Counted from the first letter of the stretch, positions 28,228-37,490 are shown. The stretch is DNA of 64,000 nt from Thermoactinomycetaceae bacterium (GCA_025449975.1 JANWIG010000011.1:124001-188000); one strand, 5' to 3'. Translations and numbers: made by a program. The notes: generated from the sequence alone by a model not told the origin.

Positions 28228-28845
28228 ATGGATTATTCTCCCCCGATTTTAAAGGATTTTCCACATAAGTTTGAGACGGAACGTCTGTTTATCCGCTTGC
28301 CTCTACCAGGAGATGGAAAGTATGTAAATGAGGCTATTGTTGAATCGATGGATCATTTACGACCGTGGATGAATTGGGCTCAGTACCCTCCTACTTTGGA
28401 AGAGACAGAAATCAAAGTGAGACAAGCCTATTGTCGCTTTTTAGAAAGGTTGGATTTGCGCTTTCATCTCTTTGAGAAAGAGACGATGGAGTTTATCGGA
28501 AGTAGTGGCTTGCATCGCATTGATTGGAGTATACCGCGGTTTGAAATTGGCTATTGGTGTCGAGTCAACAAAGTAGGGAAAGGTTATATTACTGAGGCCG
28601 TTCGCGGCTTAACGGTGTTCGCCTTTGAAATTTTGGGTGCCAAGCGAGTTGAAATCCGCTGTGATGAGAGAAATGTGCGGAGTCGCAAGGTGGCGGAGCG
28701 ATTGGGGTATCGTTTGGAAGGAGTTTTGCGCAATCATCGTTTAGCAGTAGATAACCGCTTAGAAAATACTTGTGTTTATGCGATGATCCCGGAAGACTTT
28801 CGGTTACAATCCATTCGTCAACTAGCTGCTGACGCATCACAATAA
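28228..28845 (+). CDS. GNAT-family N-acetyltransferase (RimJ/RimL type)
   Basis: A 205-residue acetyltransferase of the Acetyltransf_3 group, which modifies N-terminal amines of ribosomal proteins or small molecules. Visible parts are the N-terminal FETERLFIRLPLPGD, the central FEIGYWCRVNKVGKGYITEAVRGL with the acetyl-CoA loop, and RNVRSRKVAERLGYRLEG. ATG 28228 has GGAGAC eight bases upstream; ATG 28213 is possible but has no ribosome binding site. It starts right after the structured element. The substrate is unknown. Confidence 0.85.
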   Translation: MDYSPPILKDFPHKFETERLFIRLPLPGDGKYVNEAIVESMDHLRPWMNWAQYPPTLEETEIKVRQAYCRFLERLDLRFHLFEKETMEFIGSSGLHRIDWSIPRFEIGYWCRVNKVGKGYITEAVRGLTVFAFEILGAKRVEIRCDERNVRSRKVAERLGYRLEGVLRNHRLAVDNRLENTCVYAMIPEDFRLQSIRQLAADASQ

Positions 28846-28863
28846 TGTGGAGCGTCTTTTTTT
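28830..28863 (+). terminator. Terminator overlapping the end of the GNAT gene
   Basis: GACGCATCACA pairs with TGTGGAGCGTC around ATAA, followed by seven T. The left arm is coding. Confidence 0.75.
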
Positions 28864-28970
28864 ATGGGCATATTTGGATAATCTACAAATAAAGTAAATA
28901 TTTTCCGGATGATTGGCTTATCCTAACCCTAAAGATGGAAAAACCAATACTATGTAGGGGGAAAATATTT

Positions 28971-30374
28971 ATGTTACAGCGGATCATTTCAACCATGGTT
29001 GTTGTATTTTTATTTTTGTTTCCATTTTCGAATATAAGTGGAGCTGAAGAAAACAACCAGCGTCCGTTTTATCAAATGGAGATAACTTATCACCCACAAA
29101 AAGATCAAGTGCAGGGGAAAATGAATGTTACGATTCCAGTCACTTCTGCTGATGGTTTGAAAGAACTATATTTTCACCTGTATCCCAATGTATTTCAAGA
29201 GTGGAAGTATGGAGAAGAGGCAAAACCGAGTAAGCCAGGGAAAATTGAAGTCTCTCAAGTGAAAGTAGATGGTAAGTCGGTTCAAAAGTCAGTAAAAGAT
29301 ACGATTATGAAAGTGCCGCTTCCCTCTGCAAAGTCCAAAGGAGAACTGGTTCGGGCGGAGATGGATTTTACCCTTGATCTTCCCCGAGGAGGCACTCGTT
29401 TAAATACGTTCCAAAAAACGGCCTTTTTGGCTCAATGGTATCCGATGTTGGCGGTAAAAGATAAAGAGGGTTGGCATATCGACCCGTATACCACGACGGG
29501 AGACCCTTTTTATACCCAGATGTCAGATTTTGAAGTCGTTTTCCATGTTCCAAAGGGTTACCAAGTGATTACGACTGCCAAAGATGAGCCATCTGCATCG
29601 GATCAACCGATTCGTTTAAAACAGACGAAAGTACGGGATTTTGCCGCGGTGATTACGCAGGATTATCAGGTAAAAAGAGGAGAGGCGGATCACGTTCGTG
29701 TCAACTTATGGTATGTCAAGGGGATGGAGCCAGTTGTCGATGAGTTACATCAAGCGGCTAAATCGGGGATGACGTTTTTTAATGAAAAATTTGGTCGCTA
29801 TCCATATGAAGAAATTGATATTGTTTTGGGCGAAACAGGATATGGCATCGCTGGGATGGAGTACCCAGGGTTGATCACTTCGATTCCAATGATCCAGACG
29901 GATCAAGGGGAGCGTGCAGCCGTCAATGTAGTTGTTCATGAGTTGGCTCATCAATGGTGGTATGGTGTCGTAGGAAATAATCAAGTGAAAGAACCGTGGT
30001 TGGATGAAGGGCTGACTACTTTCTCTGAGTTTTACTATATGCATAAGCAAATGAATGAAGATGAACGCGATCTTCTGAAAAAGGCAGCCAAGCGAACCGA
30101 CGAAATTTACCAAGAAGTTGGTGTCACTTCTGCTGAACCGCTATACAAATATCCAGATTCGGTTTATGGTCTGATGGTCTATATTCGACCAGCGGCGATG
30201 ATGTATGATTTAATTGAGAAAATCGGGGAAGAAAAGGTGGTAGAGATTTTACGATCCTACTACGATACTTACAAATTTAAAATAGCGACTACACAAGACT
30301 TTATTGAAATTGCCAACAAAGTCGCTGATCAAGATCTCAGCTCATTCTTTGCCAAATGGTTGCATTTTAAATGA
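28971..30374 (+). CDS. Secreted M1-family metallopeptidase
   Basis: A 467-residue protein with a Sec signal peptide (MLQRIISTMVVVFLFLFPF, then a likely cut after SGA). The gluzincin zinc motif is HELAH at 323-327, with the third ligand E346 in WLDEG, at exactly the M1 spacing. The upstream GIAGMEYPG is the aminopeptidase GxMEN-like loop. It lacks the long C-terminal helical domain of aminopeptidase N, so it is a short M1 form. ATG 28971 follows AGGGGGAA; an upstream in-frame start at 28935 would spoil the signal peptide. Confidence 0.9.
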   Translation: MLQRIISTMVVVFLFLFPFSNISGAEENNQRPFYQMEITYHPQKDQVQGKMNVTIPVTSADGLKELYFHLYPNVFQEWKYGEEAKPSKPGKIEVSQVKVDGKSVQKSVKDTIMKVPLPSAKSKGELVRAEMDFTLDLPRGGTRLNTFQKTAFLAQWYPMLAVKDKEGWHIDPYTTTGDPFYTQMSDFEVVFHVPKGYQVITTAKDEPSASDQPIRLKQTKVRDFAAVITQDYQVKRGEADHVRVNLWYVKGMEPVVDELHQAAKSGMTFFNEKFGRYPYEEIDIVLGETGYGIAGMEYPGLITSIPMIQTDQGERAAVNVVVHELAHQWWYGVVGNNQVKEPWLDEGLTTFSEFYYMHKQMNEDERDLLKKAAKRTDEIYQEVGVTSAEPLYKYPDSVYGLMVYIRPAAMMYDLIEKIGEEKVVEILRSYYDTYKFKIATTQDFIEIANKVADQDLSSFFAKWLHFK

Positions 30375-30390
30375 TAACTGGAACAGCGGC

Positions 30391-30453
30391 AACCCCCTTG
30401 CCTACAGCAGGCAGGGGGTTTGTCAGCGAGTCAAAAGTTTTTTGGCTTTTGAC
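30391..30453. terminator. Hairpins between convergent M1 peptidase and GNAT genes
   Basis: AACCCCCTTGCCT-ACAG-CAGGCAGGGGGTT is followed by GTCAAAAG...CTTTTGAC. The first is very stable, but its T run is short. Confidence 0.55.
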
Positions 30454-30471
30454 AAGGGGAGACAATGAGAT

Positions 30472-30903
30472 TTAGAGATATTTTTTAAGATAGTAACGCT
30501 GATGGCCTTTGGGACAATCATCCAATACCCCGAATATTTCATATCCGTTTTTAATATAAAAGCGCTTGGATTGAAAGCTATAAGTGGTTAGATGAGATAA
30601 ATGTACGCCGCATTTTTTTGCTTCTCGTTCGATATGTAGTAATAGTTTTGTTCCCAATCCTCTATTTTGAACGCGCTGGTCAACCCAAAGGTGATTGATT
30701 TGTAAGCAAGATTGTCCCCAATATAATAACCCATTGACCCCAGCAATCACATTGCCATCCGAGTCCTTAATATGAAAGCCGATTTCCGTTGGTCGTTTTT
30801 CTTTATCAATCGAAACGTGACGTAAATTATATTTAATTAATTGTTGGATGATAAACTGATCATCTTGTTTGCTACTGGTACGAATCGGATATGTTTCTGT
30901 CAT
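30472..30903 (-). CDS. GNAT-family N-acetyltransferase
   Basis: A 143-residue GNAT with the acetyl-CoA binding segment VDQRVQNRGLGTKLLLHIE (Q/R-x-x-G-x-G/A pattern) and the C-terminal FYIKNGYEIFGVLDD. ATG 30903 (MTETYPIRTSS) is eight bases after AGAGAGG; the upstream ATG at 30948 has none. The substrate is unknown. Unrelated in detail to the GNAT at 28.2 kb. Confidence 0.8.
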   Translation of the reverse strand: MTETYPIRTSSKQDDQFIIQQLIKYNLRHVSIDKEKRPTEIGFHIKDSDGNVIAGVNGLLYWGQSCLQINHLWVDQRVQNRGLGTKLLLHIEREAKKCGVHLSHLTTYSFQSKRFYIKNGYEIFGVLDDCPKGHQRYYLKKYL

Positions 30904-31648
30904 GCGAATAGCCTCTCTTTTTTTCGATCTTCGGAAGAATGCCCACATTACAGGAGGAAGTGGGATCCGTTCATTGCCTTTGGCTGAGTTGTTAAGAAGT
31001 TATGCAGTTAATCGAAAAAATTTTTTGAATGGATCGGTTAGTCCAATGGATTGAAAGTAATTGTCAAGAAAAGATGATGTGTTGGAATTCTGACTATATT
31101 TAATCCTTTTTTATCCACCAATGGTAATCACCTAGATGCCGTTTAAAAATTAGGAATAAATAACTGAATCTCAAATAAACCAACTGGAAGACACAGTGGT
31201 GTGACGGATTTACACTATTTAATATATCTATGGGTATGTTTTGGCCAGAGAATCGGCAAGCCTATCTTTAAACGATGTTCAAAGGAAAACGGGTTGCTCT
31301 AGTCAAAGATTCTTGATCGGGATGAATAACCTTGGGAAGACCATATTCCAGATCAGAAACAACATCAGTTGATCGTGATACATTCGAATGTGGTTATGTT
31401 GGAGAAAGGATAAATCCATTTTTAGTCAGTTAGACAAACCGGGACCCATTGGTTATAAATGGAGAATTAAAAGAAACAAAAGGATTAAATATGTCCTGAA
31501 TTTAACTAGATTTATTTTATCATAACATTGTGCCATTTTCAGCAAAATTTATTTCCTGAAAGTGAATACGATTCAGGAAAAGGATGCCAATTGGCTGAAG
31601 GAGGGTTGTCCGCGAAGGAGGGGAGAGTTCTTTTGCTCTCCCTGTTCC
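30904..31648. other. Gene-poor gap with apparently decayed sequence
   Basis: About 745 bases. Several short protein-like stretches in different frames between 31250 and 31450 are broken by stops and could be remains of a lost gene, but I cannot name it. A hairpin TTTCCTGAA...TTCAGGAAA lies at about 31551-31578 and may end the downstream minus-strand gene. A 29-codon frame with a possible ATC start at 30965 is listed as a finding only. Confidence 0.4.
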
Positions 31649-31882
31649 CTATGCTTTTCGGCGGAAGAACCAAACAATCAAGGAGATAATAAGTGAGAAA
31701 AAGGTATAGATTAGGACCCAACGAGAAAAGGATGGGTTATCGATAATAATGGTAATGACGCTAAAGATAAATATGGTAAATAAAGGCATAATATAAAATT
31801 TTTTCGATTGCCATGTTCCAACAATCGAGTAAATCAAAATCAAAATGGGAAAAACAACGAGTAACAATGTAGAACCATCCAC
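31649..31882 (-). CDS. DUF2651-like small membrane protein
   Basis: A 77-residue protein with three hydrophobic segments, an NPSFSRWVLIYTFFS motif before the last, and a basic end WFFRRKA. It resembles the Bacillus DUF2651 family of unknown function. GTG 31882 has AAGGAGG at the right distance. The in-frame ATG at 31888 is too close to that sequence. Confidence 0.6.
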   Translation of the reverse strand: MDGSTLLLVVFPILILIYSIVGTWQSKKFYIMPLFTIFIFSVITIIIDNPSFSRWVLIYTFFSLIISLIVWFFRRKA

Positions 31883-32048
31883 AATCATCCCTCCTTATCA
31901 TTATTTTAGCAAAATAATCTGTTATATTTTAATGATTTTATCCTATTGAATCATATGGCTTCTTAATCGAAAGAACATATTGAACAATGTTGTTAAACAG
32001 GAAATAATGAGAGAGATAAAAGTGAACTTGGTAAGGTGGCGAGTAGAG

Positions 32049-32780
32049 GTGAAAATAGAATTATCCAAACGGTTGCAACTCGTCCGTTCATATATTGCTG
32101 ATCAGTCGAACGTAGCGGATATTGGTGCGGATCATGCGTACCTTTTGCTCTCGTTGGCTGAGCAAGGAAAGTTGAAGAAAGGGGTGGTTGGTGAATTAAA
32201 TGACGGACCCTTGGAAAACGCTCGACGGCAAATTGAACGAAGCGGGTTTACTTCACGGATTGATGTACGAAAAGGAGATGGCTTGGCTGTTCTAGAGCCG
32301 CAGGAAGTAGATACGATTGTCTTAGCAGGAATGGGTGGGACCCTGATCGCTCGCATTCTCGAAAGAGGACGAGAAAAACTAGCCGGTGTCAAGCGGCTGG
32401 TTTTACAGCCCAATGTGGGGGGGAACCAGGTACGTGTCTGGGCCAATCAGAATCAGTGGCATCTGGTAGCAGAGTCTTTGGTTGAAGATGCGGATATTTT
32501 ATATGAAGTGATCGTCCTCGAGCCTGGAGAAAAGCCTGCACAGTACATAGATGAGCAGTTTACCAAAGAGGAGCTGTTGGCGATTGGACCGCTATTGTGG
32601 CGGCAGAAACATCCCCTACTGGTCAAAAAATGTAGGATCGAGTGGGAGAGTTGTCAGCGGATTATCGAGCAGTTGGCAAAGGGGAAATCTGCTCAAGCTC
32701 TTCAAAAGAAAGAAGAAATAAGAAGACAAATGACTACTTGGGAAAGGGTGATTCAATGTCTATCAGCGGACAAGATGTGA
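32049..32780 (+). CDS. trmK: tRNA (adenine22-N1)-methyltransferase
   Basis: A 243-residue class I SAM methyltransferase that makes m1A22 in tRNA. The SAM motif is VADIGADHAYL (22-32), and the TrmK family signature LAGMGGTLI is at 92-100. A C-terminal coiled coil follows. GTG 32049 (MKIELSKRLQLV) fits family starts and lies eight bases after AAGGTGG. Its last 25 bases overlap yqfO, the usual partner gene downstream of sigA in Bacillus. Confidence 0.9.
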   Translation: MKIELSKRLQLVRSYIADQSNVADIGADHAYLLLSLAEQGKLKKGVVGELNDGPLENARRQIERSGFTSRIDVRKGDGLAVLEPQEVDTIVLAGMGGTLIARILERGREKLAGVKRLVLQPNVGGNQVRVWANQNQWHLVAESLVEDADILYEVIVLEPGEKPAQYIDEQFTKEELLAIGPLLWRQKHPLLVKKCRIEWESCQRIIEQLAKGKSAQALQKKEEIRRQMTTWERVIQCLSADKM

Positions 32781-33862
32781 TGAGGGTGATGGAGAGCTAT
32801 GCTCCAAAGAGATTTGCTTGGGCGAAAGATCGAATCGGTTTGCAAGTCGGTCGTCCCGATGCGGAGGTCAAAGGGATTCTGGTTTCGCTTGATGTGACAG
32901 AAGAGGTGGTCGATGAGGCTATCGCGAAAGGAGCGAATTGGATCATTGCCCATCATGCGGTGATATTCCATCCTTTGGCGCAACTACGAACGGATCAGCC
33001 AGCTGGAAGATTGATGGCGAAGCTGTTAAAGCATGATCTACAAGTCTTTATTGCCCATACCAATCTGGATGCAGCTGAGGGAGGCGTCAATGATGTTTTA
33101 GCGGAAAAAATCGGCTTAACCCAAACCAAAGTGTTGATCAAAGAAGGGGCCGAAAAGCTGAAGAAGCTGGTTGTCTTTGTCCCTGTTGACCATCATGAGC
33201 GAGTCTTGCAAGCGATGGGGAAAGCTGGAGCGGGATGGATTGGCAATTATAGTCACTGTACGTTTAATCTAACTGGAACGGGTACTTTTTTACCACAGGA
33301 AGGGAGCAATCCATTTATTGGACAACAAGGAAAGCTAGAGAGAGTGGAGGAGATTCGTTTGGAGACGCTGGTGACGGAGAGCAATCAACAGCAGGTCATC
33401 CAAGCGATGTTGTCGGCGCATCCTTATGAGGAAGTTGCTTATGATCTTTATCCCTTGGAAATCAGGGGGGAAGAATGGGGATATGGTAAGATCGGCTCTT
33501 TGCCAGCGCCGCTTTCTCTCGGGGAATTTGCAAAAAAAGTGAAGGAAGCTTATCAACTTTCGGGATTGCGGATAGTTGGTGACCCAGCAACCTTGGTTCG
33601 CCGTGTAGCATTATTGGGTGGTTCGGGCGCTCGTTATTATCTGGATGCGAAGCGTCAAGGAGCAGATGTGTATATCACAGGGGATATCGACTTCCATACT
33701 GCTCAGGATGCGTTGGCAGCCGGAATTTGTTTGATTGATCCCGGACATCATGTGGAGCATCTCGTGGTGGAACGGGTATGTGAAGTGCTTCGCCAAAACT
33801 TAGGGCAGGCGATTCCAATTTTTCCATCCGAAACGGATACCAATCCCTTCCAATTCATTTAA
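32756..33862 (+). CDS. yqfO: Nif3-like dinuclear metal center protein YqfO
   Basis: A 368-residue NIF3 family protein. Metal ligands can be seen in IAHHAVIFHP (H66, H67), HTNLD (H101, D105) and the C-terminal PGHHVEH. The middle part (about 125-235) is the inserted PII/CutA-like domain found in the B. subtilis protein. The family is annotated as GTP cyclohydrolase I type 2, but the true function is unsettled. ATG 32756 has GGAAAGGGTG upstream. Confidence 0.9.
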   Translation: MSISGQDVMRVMESYAPKRFAWAKDRIGLQVGRPDAEVKGILVSLDVTEEVVDEAIAKGANWIIAHHAVIFHPLAQLRTDQPAGRLMAKLLKHDLQVFIAHTNLDAAEGGVNDVLAEKIGLTQTKVLIKEGAEKLKKLVVFVPVDHHERVLQAMGKAGAGWIGNYSHCTFNLTGTGTFLPQEGSNPFIGQQGKLERVEEIRLETLVTESNQQQVIQAMLSAHPYEEVAYDLYPLEIRGEEWGYGKIGSLPAPLSLGEFAKKVKEAYQLSGLRIVGDPATLVRRVALLGGSGARYYLDAKRQGADVYITGDIDFHTAQDALAAGICLIDPGHHVEHLVVERVCEVLRQNLGQAIPIFPSETDTNPFQFI

Positions 33863-33877
33863 CGCGATGAGATTTCC

Positions 33878-33906
33878 TTGACTGATAATACAGTTTCGTG
33901 TATAAT
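33878..33906 (+). promoter_or_regulatory. Sigma-A promoter of rnpB
   Basis: TTGACT, a 17-base spacer, TATAAT. Transcription would begin about ten bases before the RNase P RNA. Confidence 0.85.
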
Positions 33907-33921
33907 CAGGATTCGCTAATG

Positions 33922-34338
33922 AGAAAGTAAACAAAGCAATCGCCGGTGGATACCGCAAGGTACCACGGGAGGAAAGTCCGAGCTCCATAGGGCAGGATGC
34001 CGGTTAACGACCGGTGGGGGCGACCCTAAGGCTAGTGCCACAGAAATGTAGACCGCCGATGGAGGTAATCACCTCACAGGCAAGGATGCAACGGTGCGGT
34101 AAGAGCGCACCAGCAACATGGAGACATGTTGGCTAGGTAAACCCCATCTGGAGCAAGACCTAATAGGAGATCTGCTTGAAAAAGCAGCTGTGGCCCGCAG
34201 TGATCTCGGGTAGGTCGCTTGAGCCATATAGCAATATATGGCCTAGATAGATGATTGCTACTCCGTATCGTGGGAGACGTGCAAGCTGTCGTTTAACCAC
34301 TTGGAGAACAGAACTCGGCTTATTGTTTGCTTTCTTAA
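33922..34338 (+). ncRNA. rnpB: RNase P RNA, type A
   Basis: The catalytic RNA of RNase P, which removes tRNA 5' leaders. Conserved blocks: AGGAAAGTCCGAGCTCCATA (33970-33989), ACCGCCGATGG (34052-34062), GCGGTAAGAGCGCACC (about 34096-34111), GCCTAGATAGATGA (about 34241-34254) and ACAGAACTCGGCTTAT near the 3' end. The ends AGAAAGTAAACAA and TTGTTTGCTTTCT pair as P1. The layout follows the E. coli A type rather than the Bacillus B type. It has its own promoter and terminator. End positions are good to a few bases. Confidence 0.95.
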
Positions 34339-34360
34339 CTTGCTTGCTAAAAATAGCGAC

Positions 34361-34393
34361 AACTAGCATCTGCTGGAGATGCTAGTTTTTTTT
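34361..34393 (+). terminator. Terminator of rnpB
   Basis: AACTAGCATCT-GCTGG-AGATGCTAGTT followed by eight T. Confidence 0.9.
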
Positions 34394-34497
34394 ATAAGCA
34401 ATGATCGCCATATTTGTGACTATCATCACAATTTTTTTTGCCTCCATATAGTATGGTGGTAGATAAAAAGATCTATTCACGAAAGGTTGCAGATAGG

Positions 34498-35217
34498 ATG
34501 AAATGGGTAGTCCCTCATGAGCATGGTGCTTGGGCGATGTTGATCGTTCCATTTGTATTGGGAATGTGGGCCGCTGGTCCCGAGCTTGGTCATCTCTTTC
34601 TATTTTTGGCGTGGCTTTTTTTTTATTGTGGTACTTATTCCTTGATCCAATCGTACAAACGGAAAAGAGATCGAGCAAGATGGGTTCGTTGGGGAGTTGC
34701 TTATGGTCTGATTGGGCTCATCTTCTTGGTTTACCCCTTGATCGTAGAGCCAAAACTATGGATCTTAGCCCCTATGATTTGTGGGTTGTTTAGCATTAAC
34801 TTTTGGTATGTTACCAAAGGCGATGAGCGGGCGATCATGAACGATTTGGTAGCGATTTTAGTCTTTTCATTGGGTGGGGTCGCTGCTTACTTATTGGGAA
34901 CAGGCGAATGGAGTTTTTTGATGTTTTCCATTTACCTTTTTTCAGTCGTTTATTTTATGGGAAGTGTCTTTTTTGTAAAATCGGTGATTCGTGAGCGAAA
35001 AAATCCTCGTTGGTTGACTTATGCTATCATTTACCATGTTTTTTTACTATTGATACCTGTTTTTTGGGGAACACCTTGGCTTTTCTTGGCTTTTATCGCC
35101 TCGTTGATCCGCCTATTGATTTGGGGTGGAAAGGAGATAAAACCGGTTCAAGCTGGAATAATTGAAATGGTCAATTCGCTGCAATTTGTTTTGATCGTCG
35201 GTTTGTTGCTTTTTTAA
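34498..35217 (+). CDS. YwiC-like membrane protein
   Basis: A 239-residue protein with about seven membrane segments. The N-terminal PHEHGAWAMLIVPF is the signature of the YwiC-like family, which in B. subtilis lies near the anaerobic regulator and nitrate genes; function unknown. ATG 34498 (MKWVVPHEHGAW) matches the family start. A GAAAGG lies 11 bases upstream. Some similarity in layout to UbiA-type enzymes can be imagined, but no DxxxD prenyl-binding motif is seen. Confidence 0.75.
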   Translation: MKWVVPHEHGAWAMLIVPFVLGMWAAGPELGHLFLFLAWLFFYCGTYSLIQSYKRKRDRARWVRWGVAYGLIGLIFLVYPLIVEPKLWILAPMICGLFSINFWYVTKGDERAIMNDLVAILVFSLGGVAAYLLGTGEWSFLMFSIYLFSVVYFMGSVFFVKSVIRERKNPRWLTYAIIYHVFLLLIPVFWGTPWLFLAFIASLIRLLIWGGKEIKPVQAGIIEMVNSLQFVLIVGLLLF

Positions 35218-35289
35218 GAGGATCATCGCTTGGTGTATAGTTTGGGCTGGTTATTGACAAGATAGGAGTAAAAAGAAGGTTGACAAAAG

Positions 35290-35562
35290 ATGATCCAAGA
35301 CTTTTCTTCCTATGAAGCGTACATGGAAAGATATAAAATGTTTTACAATGAGGAAGGGGATGGACGCCCTCCCATTTTATCAGAAGCGCAATTTGCTGAG
35401 TACTTTCAACTATTAAAAGAGAGTTATGAGGCTTACGAGCAATTGGTGCAAATGGGGCAGAGCGAAGAAGCGAGGAATTATTATCAGCAAGTCATCAACG
35501 GGCTAGAAGATCTGTTAGCGATTGCAGATGCATCCGATAATTTTTCCAGAAAAATCACATAA
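35290..35562 (+). CDS. Small hypothetical protein
   Basis: A 90-residue soluble, acidic protein with many Y and E residues (YEAYMERYKMFYNEEG, LKESYEAYEQLVQMG), probably helical. No domain is recognised. ATG 35290 has AAGAAGG upstream. It starts 72 bases after the YwiC-like gene and may be co-transcribed with it. Confidence 0.6.
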   Translation: MIQDFSSYEAYMERYKMFYNEEGDGRPPILSEAQFAEYFQLLKESYEAYEQLVQMGQSEEARNYYQQVINGLEDLLAIADASDNFSRKIT

Positions 35563-35719
35563 CCATTCCCTTCCCTCCTTTATGTTAGAATAGGGATATA
35601 TTGCAATGCGATGCTGCGAAAAATCACCTGCTTACTCGATGGTAAAGCATAAGTTTGGGTAAATGAATGATTTTGTAACGAATAGACCAAAGTGAAAACA
35701 TAAAGGAGGCGAAGGGAAA

Positions 35720-36448
35720 ATGAATAAATCTGCTGCTTTTTTTACATATACTGAAAAGCTGGTAGAGAAGCTCTCTCCTATTTCAGTTAAGGAGCTAGCG
35801 GAGCGAGTCAATGGAATCGACCGAGTCTACCTTGTTTTTGTAGATATCCTTAAAGGATTTTGTGAAACAGGTGCTTTATCTAGTGAGAGAGTGAATGAGC
35901 TGGTGGCGCCTGTCGCTCAGTTAACCCAACGTCTGCTTGATGCAGGGATGCCAAAGGGAAATCTTATTTTTTTAAATGATGCGCATCCTGCTGATGCCGT
36001 TGAGTTTCAATCATTTGCTCCTCATTGTATTCGACAGACTGCAGAAGCCGAAGTGGTGGATGCTTTAAAACCGTTTTATGCGTTTCCGGAGACACAACGT
36101 TACCTCAAAAATGCGACAAATGGATTATTTGCCAAAAATGAAAAAGGTCAGCCATTTCATGCATGGTTGGAGAGAACGTTTGATGAGGGGAAATCGTTAT
36201 TTATTGTAGTGGGCGATTGTACCGATCTGTGTATCTATCAGAATGCCATGGGAATTCGCTTATTGGCTAATGAAAAGAATGCGGATGTTCATGTCATTGT
36301 TTCCAAAGAGCATGTCAGAACCTACGATCTCAGCATAGAGCAGGCAGAAAAGTTACAGGTTCTCGCCCATGATGCAGATGTTTTGGATCAGATCTTTTTA
36401 TATCATATGAAGTTAAATGGAATCGAATTGGTTTCATCCATTACGTAG
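35720..36448 (+). CDS. Isochorismatase-family cysteine hydrolase
   Basis: A 242-residue member of the isochorismatase/nicotinamidase superfamily. The likely catalytic triad is D42 (VFVDILKGF), K130 and C171 (GDCTDLCIYQNAMG). NDAHPADAVEF supplies acidic and histidine residues for a metal site like that of nicotinamidases. The substrate is uncertain: nicotinamide is possible, isochorismate less likely. ATG 35720 has AAGGAGGCGAAGG upstream. It is followed by a hairpin with a T run over its stop codon. Confidence 0.82.
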   Translation: MNKSAAFFTYTEKLVEKLSPISVKELAERVNGIDRVYLVFVDILKGFCETGALSSERVNELVAPVAQLTQRLLDAGMPKGNLIFLNDAHPADAVEFQSFAPHCIRQTAEAEVVDALKPFYAFPETQRYLKNATNGLFAKNEKGQPFHAWLERTFDEGKSLFIVVGDCTDLCIYQNAMGIRLLANEKNADVHVIVSKEHVRTYDLSIEQAEKLQVLAHDADVLDQIFLYHMKLNGIELVSSIT

Positions 36449-36470
36449 CGTTAAGTTCTACGTAGTTTTA
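36442..36470 (+). terminator. Terminator at the isochorismatase stop codon
   Basis: TACGTAG and CTACGTA pair around a 9-base loop, followed by GTTTTA; the left arm contains the TAG stop. Confidence 0.5.
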
Positions 36471-36543
36471 TATTGTCATTCGATTCTTATCGTTGAAACA
36501 TAATATGTTGATGAAATGATCCAGTTGAAAACGAGGGTAGACC

Positions 36544-37155
36544 ATGGGTGAATTGGAAATCTTGTTACAACAGTATGGATATATTGGGATTTTTCTGTTT
36601 TTGGTGTTGGGGATTGTAGGGCTTCCTTTGCCAGATGAGATTATGATGGCTTTTTTGGGGTATCTGACCTCCATTGGTAAGCTTGATTTACTGCTAACCT
36701 ATTTCAGCGCTCTAAGTGGTTCCATGGTGGGAATTACGCTGAGCTTTGTGTTGGGAATCCGACTCGGATACCCCTTTCTACGAAAATATGGCGAAAAGGT
36801 ATTTATTACCAGACAGCGTTTACGGATGACACAACGTCTCTTTCGGAAACATGGCAGTTGGATTTTAATGATCGGTTATTTTATTCCAGGAGTAAGGCAT
36901 GTGACTGCTTATATCGCAGGGATTTCACGAACCCCTTTTTATCGTTTTGCATTATTTGCTTATGTGGGTGCGGCGATCTGGTGTGCCACATTTATTGGAC
37001 TGGGCAACTTATTGGGCGAAAGCTGGAAATACGCAATGGATTTGTTTCACCATTATGGTGTCATTGCATTGTTCATTCTCCTCCCATTGGTCCTTCTTGT
37101 GGTAGGCTTAGTTGTGTGGAGACGGAAGAAAAGCAATAGTGAAAATATAAACTAA
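36544..37155 (+). CDS. DedA-family membrane protein
   Basis: A 203-residue DedA/VTT-domain protein. Recent work shows that members of this superfamily are lipid scramblases or undecaprenyl-phosphate flippases. Seen are the re-entrant loop VGLPLPDEIMM, the GYFIPGVRHVTAYIAG motif with the key proline and arginine, and a final membrane helix with a basic tail. ATG 36544 has CGAGGGTAG upstream. Which lipid it moves is not readable. Confidence 0.85.
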   Translation: MGELEILLQQYGYIGIFLFLVLGIVGLPLPDEIMMAFLGYLTSIGKLDLLLTYFSALSGSMVGITLSFVLGIRLGYPFLRKYGEKVFITRQRLRMTQRLFRKHGSWILMIGYFIPGVRHVTAYIAGISRTPFYRFALFAYVGAAIWCATFIGLGNLLGESWKYAMDLFHHYGVIALFILLPLVLLVVGLVVWRRKKSNSENIN

Positions 37156-37449
37156 TCAGGAGAAAATAAAAAAAGGATATGACAAGACCAAAGTTGGGAT
37201 GGATTCGCTGAGGCGATGAATTTGTGTGCATAATCAGCTGGCAAAGGAATATCGACTGACGAAGTACAAACTTTGCTGGATGGTCATGATTTTGGGGATG
37301 GATTGGGCTGATGACATAGCCCTGAACGTGGGCGCCCACCAAAACGGTAGTAGGGAGTAAGTGGCGAGGCGAAAAAACGCGTTGTATGTGTTTTTCACAG
37401 CGGTGGAATCAGGTCGAGCGAATCATTGCCCTCATCATGGTTGCCCTCG
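37156..37449. other. Gap between DedA and the SEDS gene
   Basis: About 300 bases in which I see no gene, promoter or repeat that I can support. Confidence 0.4.
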
Positions 37450-37476
37450 AAAAAGGAGTAGGATCTAGCCTACTCC
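37450..37476 (-). terminator. Terminator of the SEDS gene
   Basis: On the minus strand GGAGTAGG-CTAGAT-CCTACTCC is followed by TTTTT. Confidence 0.8.
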
Positions 37477-37490
37477 ATTTTATTATGTAC

